Shown one piece after another: positions 1 through 11,010 of a DNA stretch of 64,000 nt. The translations under genes were made by a program, and so were the position numbers. The notes under the pieces were generated by a model. That model did not search any database and was not told the origin of the DNA. It saw only the letters and a list, made by a program, of their open reading frames with translations. The first letter of the stretch is position 1. Each line of letters opens with the position of its first letter. The DNA comes from Dioszegia crocea (taxonomy: Eukaryota; Basidiomycota; Tremellomycetes; Tremellales; Bulleribasidiaceae), in contig BCKK01000002.1 of the NCBI GenBank assembly GCA_001600615.1, positions 650,809 through 714,808 of the forward strand, read 5' to 3'.

Positions 1-31
1 CGTTACGACCAGACGAGAGAGGTGGACGTAC

Positions 32-790
32 AAGGAGCAGGACGGTCATCAGAATGGTAACAATCCCTGGGACTCCGCTAACGACCCGCCAGGAAGCAGT
101 AGAGCCCACAATGACCTCTTTGTAGCTGACGAAGAAGCCCACTGCGATGCCGATCTGTGCGCTCAGTATGTTGCTTGGTGGGTGGGTTGCAGGTACGCAC
201 AGGAATGAAGGTTTGTGACATGGCACCGATTCGGCCTCGAATCTGGATTTATCAGTGAAAGTTCGCCTGGAATGAGGTCGTTTGAAGATGACTCACGGAA
301 GTAGGCGCACTTTCCACTTGCCACACTCCGCTGATGGTAAAGTACAGTCCTTGTCCAGCGCCAACCACCACCCGTCCGATGATGAACTGGGTCAGGGAGA
401 AGGATGAGCAGCAAATGATGACCCCAATGATTCCGATGAGACCGCCGGCAGTCATGGTGAAGACTCGCCCGTAGCGATCGCTTAGTGGGCCAGCGAGGAT
501 AGACAGAGGCAAGACCGAGGTGAGAATCTGAAGCTGTAAGCTTTGGGCCTCATTGATTCTCTTTCGACTTCGCTGGTACGCTATGACTCACCGAGGCAAC
601 AACCAACCCGCGTGTGATGGATGATAGCTGGTAGAAGTGGTACATCTCAGTGATGGGGCCGATCGAACCTGCATCGTAGCCAAATAGCTATATTCGTCAG
701 TCCAGGCGGCGTGGACGTTCGCTCGATCTTACGCACAAACCCGCTCAATGAGACCACAGCGGAGGCAAGGTGTATGTTTGGCTTCAACAT
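32..790 (-). CDS. Sugar porter (MFS), 5' part, runs off the window
   Basis: Proton/sugar transporter of the MFS sugar-porter family, in the plasma membrane. Exons in transcript order: 790-737, 687-592, 533-297, 242-201, 154-32; all junctions are phase 0. A GTACGT donor at 31-26 suggests that the next intron starts there, so the rest lies outside. The start gives MLKPNIHLASAVV followed by the family signature FGYDAGSIGPITEM at the end of TM1. Further motifs are DRYGR in the TM2-3 loop and GRVVVGAGQG in TM4; RGRIGAMSQTF follows as a 42-nt exon, then VSYKE and SWRVVSGVPG. Substrate cannot be told from this fragment. Glucose, other hexoses, quinate or polyols are all possible. Confidence 0.85.
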
Positions 791-1906
791 TTCAAAGTTA
801 GAGCATTAAGAAAGGATAGCTGATCTGATTAGTGAAGGGTGTGGCAATGACCCCGGCAGCATTGCGTCGAGAATCCTGAAGGCTGCCTTTGACTTCAGAT
901 GGTCGGTGCGTCCTTTTGTGTCCGAGAAGAGGTGCGCGTTTGAGGTGTGGGCGTGTGTGTATGCCCGCAGTCATTGTCCTTCGCCGCGACAAGTGCCATC
1001 TGTGTAGCTGACGGGTGATGATCGCATCAAAGCTGATATCTATGAATTCTACGAGTAGGCTCAGTCAGTACCAAGTAGTTGAGTTGGCTGAGGCAGGATT
1101 GGAGGATAGGTGATCGATGTAAAGATGGACGCGTCGATGAAGAGGCACGCGTCGACGCGACTGTGCCCGTGGGGTGTTTTGTGTGTGATGTCATTGTACC
1201 CTGGGCCGGTCTCAGGTCTTCAGGGGTTGATTTCACCCAAAGTGGCAACTAGAATGGAATTGATTCCGCTAAAGGAAAGGCGCGTCACATTTTGGCCCCT
1301 CCCTTCCCCTCGCCCTCTTTCCGCCGGTCAGTCAGTCAGTCAGTCTCACTCTATATGATGCTTGTCTGAATAACATCTCCCATCCTACCTCAGACACATC
1401 CAAATACCCCTCAACCATACCCGCAGATCGCACATCAAACGCGTCGCAATTGATGACACTCTGCCGCCACTCGTCAGACTTTTCCGATATAGCCCATCCC
1501 AAGGGTCCAATCTAGAACGACGCGTTTCACCTTGCAATTTTCTCCGCCGTGCTCACTCCCGCCCGCACATCGGAACTCTGAACCATCTCCCTTCTTGACT
1601 CCACCCACCTCTCGCCGCTGGTCGACGTCGAACTGAAACGTTTAACGATAACAAGTCCATTCCCGGCTGGTCCGCTCTGTAACGCGTACCTCTCCCCCAT
1701 TCAATCCAGCCCGGGCATATCCGTACAGCCTCGTCGCAGGCAAACAATTTGCCATTCGGTCGCCCATTCGGCCCGATCTGCAACTGTCACACCCCCTCTC
1801 GTCTTCATCATCTCTATCGTTCGTTTACCCAACCTCTGGTTGCCGGTAAATAAAGCGCGCCTCGCGAGTGCAAATCTGTTTGGCTCGAGCCTTGTTTGGA
1901 GCAACA
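791..1906. other. Divergent intergenic region, 1.1 kb
   Basis: Sits between the start codons of the sugar porter (-) and the forkhead gene (+). No credible ORF or RNA gene was seen. It carries five ACGCGT hexamers (separate entry), a short GTCA tandem repeat at about 1327-1344, and pyrimidine-rich tracts between about 1300 and 1720 of the kind seen in fungal promoters and 5' leaders. Confidence 0.6.
1129..1687. promoter_or_regulatory. Cluster of five MluI cell-cycle boxes (ACGCGT)
   Basis: ACGCGT occurs at 1129-1134, 1147-1152, 1439-1444, 1520-1525 and 1682-1687, that is 220-780 bp upstream of the forkhead start codon. In yeasts this hexamer is the MBF (Mbp1/Swi6) site that drives late-G1/S genes, and forkhead genes such as S. 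cerevisiae HCM1 are G1/S targets. The motif is seen in the sequence. Its function here is inferred. Confidence 0.55.
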
Positions 1907-4876
1907 ATGTCTAGACCAGGAAGTTCAGCGCGATCAGTAGGGGGTTTCCAGTCGGATGAGGGGTGAGTACTATCACATGAGAGGAGCATGTGGATGTGTG
2001 CTGACTGGTCGTCAGGTCTATTGCGGGTCCGTCACGTTCGCCCGCCAATGACTATCACGCCCCAAGTCAATTCGAGAGCTATAGACCCGAGCCACCTGCG
2101 GTCTGGGAGATCGGGCGGGGTCCAGTCAATGGCGCACCCGAGGGACGGGTGATATATGCCATGCCTGGCCATCCCGCTGGCGTCGTTAACGTCGTCGGTC
2201 CATCTGGTATGCCGCGACACCTCCCCCTCAGCCAAGATGAGGGCGAATACCTACCGGTCGACGAGACAAGCTATGGCTACCCTCAAACCACACCCTATCA
2301 CTCGCAACATCATCCTCATCACCCTCCTCATCCTCACCATCACATGCACCAGCAATACATGCACGGTCATACACCATATCACCCCGGATCTACCCCTCTC
2401 CCTCACTCCAATTCGCCAACGGCCATGATGGGTCAGGCTGGCCATCCGATGATGCAAATACACTCCCATTCCCCCAATGATGGCTACCACCTGCAGACTA
2501 CTCCTATGCCGCCACAGCAGTACTACACCGCTCCTCCCCGTAGACCGGGGATGCAGCAGCGTCACACAGCGATGGGCGCTCCAAGACCGCCACCACTACA
2601 GCGGCAGTACTCGCTTCAGCCTCCACCGTCCCGTGCTGTAGATCCCTTGGGCCAGGATGTTTTCGCTATGTCTGATAGCACCCCCATCCGCAGACCAAGT
2701 TCCGCCATGACCGAATATCCACCAGAGAGCAATGTAGGTTAATTTAAGCATCGAGATCGACTGGGACTGATTTTCTTAGCACTACTTCACGCTACCTCAG
2801 GGTATATCACCCGCGCGTGCTCTTGGTCCTGGTCCTTCGAGACCCAACTACTCTCCCATCGCCGACCCCCTCATCACTCCCCAGACCAAACTTCCTCTAC
2901 ATGCTCCCTCTTCCGGCGCGTCATCCGCCATGACGGCATCATCTACCGTAACGTCAGACTACTCTCCCACTGAGAACCGGGATGACGATCATGACTCGCC
3001 CACCAAGCCGTCCAAGATTAACCTCTCGGACATCGTGCTTGATCCCGCACCGCGGCGGCAGATTATCGCACCGGTACGGTTGAACAAGGCGGTCATTGGT
3101 GGTCGGACCAGTGCCAAGTTTGCGAAAGTCGCTGAGGACCCGGGAGTCGAGGGCGTCCCTCCAGGACCTCGACCTACCGAACGACCCACACCCTCGTTTG
3201 CCTGCATCATTGGCCAGGCTATCCTTCGATGCAAGGCAGGCGGTCTATCCCTCGAGCATATCTACCGATATGTAGAGACTGCCTACCCATATTTCAAATC
3301 GGGCGATGGAGCATGGCGGAATTCGGTCAGGCATAACTTGTCAATACACAAGATGTTTGAGACTATACCCCGGACAGAGAAGTATCCCCCGGGCAAAGGA
3401 GGGATTTGGATCATCCATGATGAGGAAAAGATCCACTGGCCGTCTGAGGACAAGTTTATCAAGAACTTCCCAACGACACATCCACATCACCAGATCTGTC
3501 GGCAGACGGTGCATGAGCGACAGAAGGAGTCGGAGGCGATTGCGAAGGCTCGGGCAGAAGGGCGGGAGTATGTACCCAAGAAGGGCAAGAAGGGGCGGAA
3601 GTTCGCCGAGGACTCATCGATCGATATGGTCCGTGCTACCTCGTCCATGTCGGATGGACCCGGTCCCTCGTCTAGTGGCTACACCCTACATCACCCACTC
3701 CCCGCCACTACCCACGCACCTCCTCTACCACTACAACGTACATTGTCAATCACGGTGAAACCCGAACCCACCTCGCCTCCCCCAAAGTTGTCGCAAAAGA
3801 TCCTTCACCCTCCTCCATTCCTCCGTCCCGTTGACGAAGACGGCATGGATGACGTCGTGCCGAAGGGCACCATGATCCCTCCTCGGTTCGGCCACAAGCG
3901 TGTGTTCGTGGAAGGGGACGAGGAGAATGTATTCACGGCGCCGAAACGAGTCCGAGTTGCAGAACCTCTCCCTCTTGCGCCGATACAACAAGAATCGGTC
4001 GATGACGCCTATGTCACGCCCGAGCGAGAAAGGCAGATGACCAAAGCGGCGATGAATTCTTCTGCATTCAAAACGCCCGGTCTGGTCGCTTCGACATCTT
4101 CCCCGGGATCATCACCTATGCCACCTACCGTCCTGCGCACGGTTCATCATCCCGCATCTGGTCTTCAGCAGACATGGACGCAGGCAGATGTGGTCACCGA
4201 CTCATCCCCTCCTTACCTCGATGCGGCGTTTGACATAAAACCCAAACAACGCTTTGCTGGACCAGCAGACGACGACCTCCCTCTCCCACCCACCTTCACT
4301 GCTCCTCCGGTATCCCCACGCGCTGTACCCAAAACTCCCCTTACTCGATGTTCAGCGGCAGCCGATCGGACTCCTCGTCTAGCCCATCGTACACCCTTCG
4401 CCTTCACCCCGTTGATGCACGACGGCACCCCCCTCTTCCCACCCATGACTGTCAAGCCGCAATCTACGCCCGCGTGGGAGATTGACGGTGTCCTCGTCCG
4501 CCTTGGTGAGAACCGAGAGCTGGAAGAAGGGTCAGGCAGGGTGAGGATGCAGCTCTTCACTCCCGGGTTTGCTACTCCCAGCCTACCGAGCTCGTCTGTC
4601 CCCCTCGGTCTCCGGAGCCCATTGACCAGTACCGACCCGAAGAAATACGCCTCACCCAAGAAGTTGATCTTCGGCGTCAATGTCGAACATACCCCATCAA
4701 ACAGCCCCTCCCTCCAGGCTCTGATAAATCCCCTCGTGGAGCTCAAGGCGGCAATGGCTGGTCCAAGTATAGGCGGAGATGGGAGTCCGAAAAAGGCACC
4801 AGCGGGAAAGATTGGGAGAGATTTGAGGACGGAGAGAGAAAGAACGAGAAGTGGGGAGATGAGGGCGGGTGTGTGA
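1907..4876 (+). CDS. Forkhead (winged-helix) transcription factor, 956 aa
   Basis: Exons 1907-1962, 2016-2733, 2780-4876. The forkhead DNA-binding domain is at about residues 394-490. Recognition helix NSVRHNLSIH lies at 439-448, then PPGKGGIW and a wing. The usual opening KPPYSY is replaced by RPTPSFAC, so helix 1 is divergent. A histidine-rich stretch lies near residues 112-140, and a basic patch (KKGKKGRK, about 525-532) follows the domain and may be nuclear localisation. The remainder is Ser/Pro-rich, with many SP/TP sites that could be CDK substrates. No FHA domain was seen, which argues against an FHL1/FKH2 type and leans toward HCM1-like or a lineage-specific factor. The upstream ACGCGT cluster fits a cell-cycle role. 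Orthology is unproven. Confidence 0.85.
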
Positions 4877-5368
4877 TTGAGCTTCTCTGGTCTTGATGGT
4901 TCCGATGCTCCTTCTTGTATGTTTCGCCAGTTGTACGGCTATCCTGTTTCTATTGCTCTACTTTCCTAGATAGTGTTACCGTCTTTTCTGCTTGAGCCCC
5001 TTTGTTAGTTGCCCCATACCACTGCTTGTTCTGTAGCATCATCCTCGACGTCGTAGATAGGTTCCCCCGGAGTTGGTTATTCCCTTTGATAGGTAGATTG
5101 ATATTACGAATATGAATATGCGATTGCTCTGCTCGTGAGGCTTTGGACGGTAGCAACAAGATGTGGCAGTCATGCAACGGACACTCGCTAATCCATCTAT
5201 ACATGTACTATGGAAACTACTATGACTGACAAACATCATCTAATCTCAATTGTGTCTATGTTATGTGCAACAAGGTATTCTGCTCTATCAGCGAGATCCT
5301 AGCACAGCTCTCGAACAATGTCTCACTCACATATACAGGCTCCGCTATTTCCCAATGATGACCCCACG
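4877..5368. other. Convergent 3' intergenic region
   Basis: Lies between the stops of the forkhead gene (+) and the GT8 gene (-). It is presumably the two 3' UTRs and terminators. I see no ORF with family character and no RNA gene. Confidence 0.5.
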
Positions 5369-6442
5369 CTAAATCCCCAAAGGACGAACATCGGTCTTGG
5401 CACCATGACCCGTCTCTTCGACCGCCTCGACCGCACAAGCTCCTCCGCCATTCACCTCTATGCTTTTTGCTTCGTTCCCGCCATTGACATACGGCCTTAG
5501 AAGGCCCACAACCTCCGAACCCGTCCCTCGCGCCCTCTCCCAATCTTCATAGTCCTGCCACCACCACGAATGCGTCACTCCGTCATTCCCTAAATACCCG
5601 CCCCTTCCCTCTGGCGTATTCCGCTTTGCCCAAGGCTTATCGACAATGTAATGCAGGATGACAACCTCCTCGTCCCGCCAGATATTCTCGTGCCAGTATC
5701 GCATCGTCTTCAGGGCGTTATACTGCCAGCCCATGCTGAGCCAACGACCGCGGAAGTACTCGGCGAGGAAGTCCTGGTCCGGGAACATCATCTCGGAGAG
5801 GAGCGGAGTCGTATCAAAGAACTCCATCATGTTTGACCAGAGCTCAGCAGACGGGCGGAAGAGGAACATACCACCATTGAGGAGTTGATATGTGGGGATA
5901 GTGGATGCGTGGGAAGGGGAAGGTTGGGTGAGGGCATGGGGATGTGAAACCGGGGTGAATCCGCAGTTGTCCTTGGTCCAATCTGATGGTGCCCAAGAAT
6001 CACCATCTAGATTACAGACACAGACGTGATTTGCTGCGATCCAGTCCGAAGAGGGTAAAGGATGATCCGCAAAGATCTGATCGACGGGTTTCCGGATCGT
6101 CATATCGGCATCGAGATAGCATATCGTGTCGAATTGAGGGAACGCCTCGTGTAGCTGGAACACTCGGAGTTTGGTCCATGTGTCAGCGAACCGAGTGGCG
6201 ATGAGCAGCAATTTGAGATCTTTGCGCGGTAAGAGGATATCAATGGGGTGAAGGATGAGGTTGGTGCGCTTGCTCTCGAACTCGAGAGCCCGAACGGCGT
6301 CGGCGGAGAGGGAAGGTGTGTAGAGGACGATCAAGGGGTGTGTGGAGCCGTGTCGCCGGAGGGTGTGGGCGAGGATTATGACCCCGGCTAGGTAGGACGC
6401 CCGGGTGATTAGCGTGCAGTAGGCATACTGCTTGGTGGACAT
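5369..6442 (-). CDS. Glycosyltransferase family 8 protein (glycogenin/galactinol synthase-like), 357 aa
   Basis: A single uninterrupted ORF, the only complete gene in this window without an intron. GT8 retaining glycosyltransferases transfer a hexose from a nucleotide sugar. Visible landmarks in order are the N-terminal AYCTLITRASYLAGVIILA strand/helix, TKLRVFQLHEAFPQFDTICYL leading into the metal-binding DxD (YLDADM), LNGGMFLFRPS, FPDQDFLAEYFRGRW and HYIVDKPW. This order matches the cytosolic GT8 subgroup with glycogenin and galactinol synthases. No signal peptide or membrane segment is present. The conserved glycogenin self-glucosylation tyrosine cannot be assigned. The acceptor is unknown. 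Confidence 0.85.
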   Translation of the reverse strand: MSTKQYAYCTLITRASYLAGVIILAHTLRRHGSTHPLIVLYTPSLSADAVRALEFESKRTNLILHPIDILLPRKDLKLLLIATRFADTWTKLRVFQLHEAFPQFDTICYLDADMTIRKPVDQIFADHPLPSSDWIAANHVCVCNLDGDSWAPSDWTKDNCGFTPVSHPHALTQPSPSHASTIPTYQLLNGGMFLFRPSAELWSNMMEFFDTTPLLSEMMFPDQDFLAEYFRGRWLSMGWQYNALKTMRYWHENIWRDEEVVILHYIVDKPWAKRNTPEGRGGYLGNDGVTHSWWWQDYEDWERARGTGSEVVGLLRPYVNGGNEAKSIEVNGGGACAVEAVEETGHGAKTDVRPLGI

Positions 6443-7072
6443 CTTGAGACGTTTGGGGGAAGAGGCAAAGAGGTAAAAGATGGCAAAAGATCGGACAGGG
6501 ATGAGAAAGGATGCCGTAATGACCGGTCCGAATCAACCCGAATATGCTCCGTTGAACCCCACGCCTTCAGCCGATCAGCGCAGCGCTGTCGATCCAGCTG
6601 TTGCTTGTAGTCACAACATCATATTCGGGATGTACTTGTCTTTCTGTCAACGCTCGATCACTGCTTGGGAGGAGGCGAAAGCGTTCTGAAAATCGAGAGG
6701 AAGTATGGAAGGTGTGCAATCACTGAGCGCCGCGCGCCCGTCCATTCAAAGACCCGCCACCTCCGGCGTCCGCCTGACCCCCTCTCTCGCTCAACCTCTC
6801 TTCGTCTCCGGATTTTCGACTCGCCTTTGGGCCATACCTCGCACTGAGACAAGGTATTGTGCCTGTGTGTACCCAAGATTCGGGTCTGGACTATGGTCGA
6901 CTCTAACGTAAAGCTGATTGAAGATCGATCTGAAACCCTTGTCTCTGATTCAGCTATGGGACAACTGAGTGTCCGAGGTCCGCTAATCCCGCAATCCCTT
7001 GTTATCCAACTAATATACCTTCAGACCCTCTAGGGTTCCCATCCACACCCCCGCCTCATTCATTCACCCGCC
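6443..7072. other. Divergent intergenic region
   Basis: 630 bp between the GT8 start (-) and the DUF421 start (+). Pyrimidine-rich segments lie before the plus-strand start. No gene or RNA was recognised. Confidence 0.5.
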
Positions 7073-8060
7073 ATGTCGCCCCCATCCCTAACACCTTACG
7101 CTGATTCAGGTTTGCTCAATCTCGGTGATTTCATACAGTACGAATCCATCCTCCACCCCTTGGCCATTGGGTCGATTGCGATCGTCTACCTCTTTGGATG
7201 CCTTCGATTCAGCAGTAATCGTACGGTTGCGCCCCTAACGATCTGGGACGGTATCTGCAGCGTCGCCCTGGGTTCCGTAAGTTTAGCCCCGCTCTTTCGG
7301 TGTGACTTCGAGCTGATGAGGTAGACACTCGCTTCCATCGTCAATGGGCAGCAACTGGTCCGGGGTCTGATGGCTCTTTCTTTGCTCTTGATGTGGCAGT
7401 ATCTCACGTACGTCTGCCTGGCTCGCGATAACAATTGAGACAAGATGCTAATTAGTAGGTCCTGGATAGGCTGCAAGTTCCCAAAGGTATGTCGATCTCT
7501 AGCAAAGCCGGGCACGGTGATGCTGACTTGACAGTGCGGCGTCCTCTTTACCAAACCACCTCTGATCGTGGCGTTCCGCGGCCATCTACTCGAAGGACTC
7601 ATGCGTAAACATCGACTGAACAAGGTAGACGTCTATGGCGCACTCCGCAAAAGCGGCATTTTGAACATATGTGAGGTCGAGTGTATGGTCGTTGGTGAGT
7701 CTTGAGCCTGTCACTGCATACTCCGTGATAGCCAGCTGACGACTCAGAACCCACGGGATCATTCTCCATCTTCAAAATCAAAGATATGCCGGAGGACTAC
7801 GTACGTTGCTCCGCACAGAGCCTGATGCAATGATCTTTGCTGACCAGCAGGACCCAGAGATCCTATTGGCCGTCAAGGGATATCGCGAGCTTGTGAAGGA
7901 GGACGAAGAGCAGAAGAGACTCCAGAAGGAGGAAGGGATGGGGAGGAGTCAGTCAACCCTTGCTGAATCGGAAGAAGGGGGCTGTCAGCGGGAGAAGAGG
8001 TTGCAGCAGGATGAGGAGGGACAGACTCGTGAAGACCAGATCGCACACGATGCGGCCTAA
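7073..8060 (+). CDS. DUF421/YetF-like membrane protein, 245 aa
   Basis: Exons 7073-7276, 7325-7407, 7459-7486, 7535-7694, 7748-7800, 7851-8060. The N-terminus has about three hydrophobic segments (HPLAIGSIAIVYLFGCLRF; the stretch around TIWDGICSVALGS; GLMALSLLLMWQYLT). SSNRTVAPLTIWD matches the DUF421 loop (GKR..GqLT.fD). The cytoplasmic domain follows the YetF pattern: a strand with FTKPPLIVAFRGHLLEGLM, then KHRLNKVDVYGALRKSG and NICEVECMVVEPTGSFSIFK. The last 70 residues are a highly charged Glu/Lys/Gln tail absent from bacterial homologues. DUF421 proteins are widespread in bacteria and of poorly known function, so the role here is unknown. The family call rests on the motif pattern alone. 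Confidence 0.75.
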
Positions 8061-8417
8061 GTTTGACGATTCTCGAGTAGTGATGAGATGATGCATGGCG
8101 ATGTATCTGTCTCCGGCAGGGGCATCAGTCTCCAGGTCTAGCGCAGCCGTAAGCCAACCGCGCTCAGTATTGCTGTGTTCACAATAAAAGTCAGACCAGT
8201 GCAAGTGGCCTCGAAATTTGATCGGCCCGGAGGCCCGGAGGAGTCAAAGCTCAACGCGAGGAATGTTGTGGTGTGGGGTCCCCATTCGCCCATACTCCAC
8301 ATCGCGAAAGATTGACCGCTTTCCATAGCGTAGTATGTCTTCGCCCTGACCCGACAATTCTCTCGCGTGGACAACGGAAGGACGACAGGTCTTTCCCTTT
8401 CGACGACTCGATCAGAA
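8061..8417. other. Intergenic region
   Basis: 357 bp between two plus-strand genes. It should contain the 3' UTR of the DUF421 gene and the promoter of the MFS gene. A GTG-initiated in-frame extension begins at 8367, but the first ATG is at 8418. Confidence 0.5.
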
Positions 8418-10858
8418 ATGACCACTGCGGATCCGTCCTTCCTCTTGAGCGACAACTCCGATGACTTGGCTTTACACCCTCACGCAGTGCGGGAAAGACG
8501 ACTTTCCGTTCAGTCTATGGGCTCCTCTCGCTCCGTCTCCCCCTCGCTAAATCATCGGCTGGGTATCGTTCACGAGCATTCATCAGACCAGAGGCCTGTC
8601 GGCTACAGACAGCCATCTGGGGCAGACAAGCAGTATGCAGCACATGAAGAGAAGGATGTCCCGGAATCGATGGAAGAGAACGACACCTACTCGGCACTCT
8701 ACCCTCCAGCATCATCAGGCTCGCAACACGACCACCTCAGGACCACTGGAAATGACACAGCTCGCCAGCAAAGACCGAAGCCTGTGCCGTATAAGCAGAT
8801 CTTCCCACTATGTCTGTCAAGAGCTTCCGAGGGGATGATCTTCGCGGTGATCTTGCCGTACATCAACGAGATGATACGAGGATTGGGAGTGGAGGAGCAG
8901 ATGGTTGGCGTGTGGAGTGGCATGGCGGTGAGTTCAGAGTCTCACGCTGTGCTTGGTGTTTTGGGCAAGGGAAAGAGGAAGTGGTTTGCAAACGCGGGCT
9001 AGAATGCAACTGGCTCTCATCAGAGCTCAGGATCCTTCGATTGACGATGACTGACAAGGTACTAGGAATCATCCCTTATGATCGCCGAAGCCATCACAGC
9101 TCCACTCTTCGCTCCCCTCGCAGACCGATACGGTCGTCGTCCAATCTTCCTGATCTGTGTATTCGCGTGGGGAGTAGGAGCGGTCTCCTTCGGGCTGGTG
9201 AACAGTGTGATGCTGGCGGTGGTATGTAGGGGCTTTCGTATGTTGGACCTTTGCTTCCTAATAGGCAAAGTCATAGCTGACGCTTTATAGTTGGGCTTTT
9301 AGCGGGCGCAGGCGTTCTTTCACGTACCATGGTTGGGGAGCTATGTGACAAATCTAACAGAATACGAGGTGAGTTTACGCCCTCTCTCATCTTGGCCAAA
9401 AGCTTACAAGTCTACCAGCCTTCGCCGTGTTCTCCCCATCTTTGACAGTCGGCGTCACTCTAGGGTACGTCCAATCTCGATTCGATCCCGACCTCACAAG
9501 GTATCCTCGCTGACTCTACAGGCCAGTCATCGGTGGATTCCTCTCAAACCCTGTTCCGAAACTACTACCCCCGTCATTCACGCTATTCACCACATTCCCT
9601 TATCTTCTTCCGTCACTCGTGGCAGGGACGAGTGGGTTTCTGGCATGGGGGACAAGCTGTATCTACCTCCCAGAAGTGAGTTTTTGCGACATGCTAAGCT
9701 CTAATGTCTTGTGAGCGAAACTAATGCTGATTCTCAACCTTAGACCTTACCTCCCTCCCTCCGCCGTACAGAAAGAGATGCCAACAAGCTGCCCAAGCCA
9801 AGTGCACTCCAGTTGATGCGTTACAAGCCATTTCAGAATGTCTTGATCCTGTACGGAAGTGAGTTCTCAGATCTATTGGAGGCACCATGGCGACTCACTC
9901 GCCATCTCGCCACACGTTGTGCTGAAGCCCATGCTGATATCATGAACAGTGACTAATGCCGTCCAATTCTCCTTCGAGGCCATATATCCTTTGTTTGCAT
10001 TCACGCGGAAGGACCTGGGAGGGCTAGAATTACCAGTGAGCTCAACCTGGAAGATAGCGCAGGCGAAAAGAGCTGATGATGTCCAGACAGATACGATCGG
10101 TGTTGTTCTCGGTCTCTCAGCCGCTCTTTCTATCTTCATGACCATCTTCCTATTTCCTATCCTGCATAGAACAATCAGGGAAGATACCTATTTGGTAATC
10201 TGTAAGCGACAGTGACGCGGCCCATGAAGACAGACGTGGCTGATGGACCAGGCCTGATTTGTTATACCCTGTCAATACTGTTCTTCCCATTCTTGTGGGC
10301 GATGCACTATACTGCTCCACCTCAGGCTGGCCTGGAGTGGGGTACGATCGGGGTTATGTGTGTGCAGATGATCTTGCGGCGTATCGGTGATTTCTCCGGA
10401 ACGTGAGTCGGGACTACTACTCAGTGACTAGTCGCTCGGCTCATGGTTGACTTGGCAGCATGCTCGATACGATCATATTCGACACAATCCCTTCGCCTAA
10501 CTTCTTGGTGACCGCCAATTCACTTACATTCAGTATTGGGGTAAGTTTGGAACACTAGAAGAAAAACACGAGACAGTCACTGACGGCACGGTAGGCAATC
10601 GGCAGAGCCATTGGTCCGTTCGTAGTATCGTACCTCTTCTCAATGTCGACACATTACGAGTCCAGCAGTCCGGCGCGTCAAATAGTATGGGTCGGGTTTG
10701 TTTTGATCTCTTTACCGGGTGTGTGGCTGGGGTGGCAGATGCGTAAACGAGGAAGCGGTCATGGGAGTGGAGGAGGAAAGGCAGAGTCTGGAGGCGTGGA
10801 TGAGGAGGAGAGAGTGGAGCTGATACGGCGAGATGTGGAGCCGGGTAGCGTGCATTAG
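8418..10858 (+). CDS. MFS transporter, DHA1 / zinc-induced-facilitator-like, 586 aa
   Basis: Exons 8418-8927, 9066-9225, 9291-9368, 9419-9464, 9522-9675, 9744-9858, 9950-10035, 10087-10201, 10252-10402, 10459-10540, 10595-10858. A long hydrophilic, phosphorylatable N-terminus (about 135 aa) precedes 12 expected membrane helices. Seen are LCLSRASEGMIFAVILPYI (TM1), motif A LADRYGRRP (about 188-196), GLLAGAGVLSRTMVGEL (motif B region), VGVTLGPVIGGFLSNP (motif C) and a long central loop after CIYLPE. This is the fungal drug:H+ antiporter-1 pattern with plant ZIFL resemblance. Splicing of exon 2 to exon 3 needs the weaker donor GTAGGG (9226); the nearby GTATGT (9222) would break the frame. Substrate unknown. 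Confidence 0.85.
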
Positions 10859-11010
10859 TTCTTGTTGAGTTTGAAGTGTTATCTGTATCCATATATCTAC
10901 CGTCACTTCTCGGATCTTGGGCATCGTGCGGCCATTCGTAGCATGGCTTGACGAAATGCATGATTTCTGTCGATTCCGATCGGCCGATCAGGTCGACTAT
11001 TACCCCTAGC

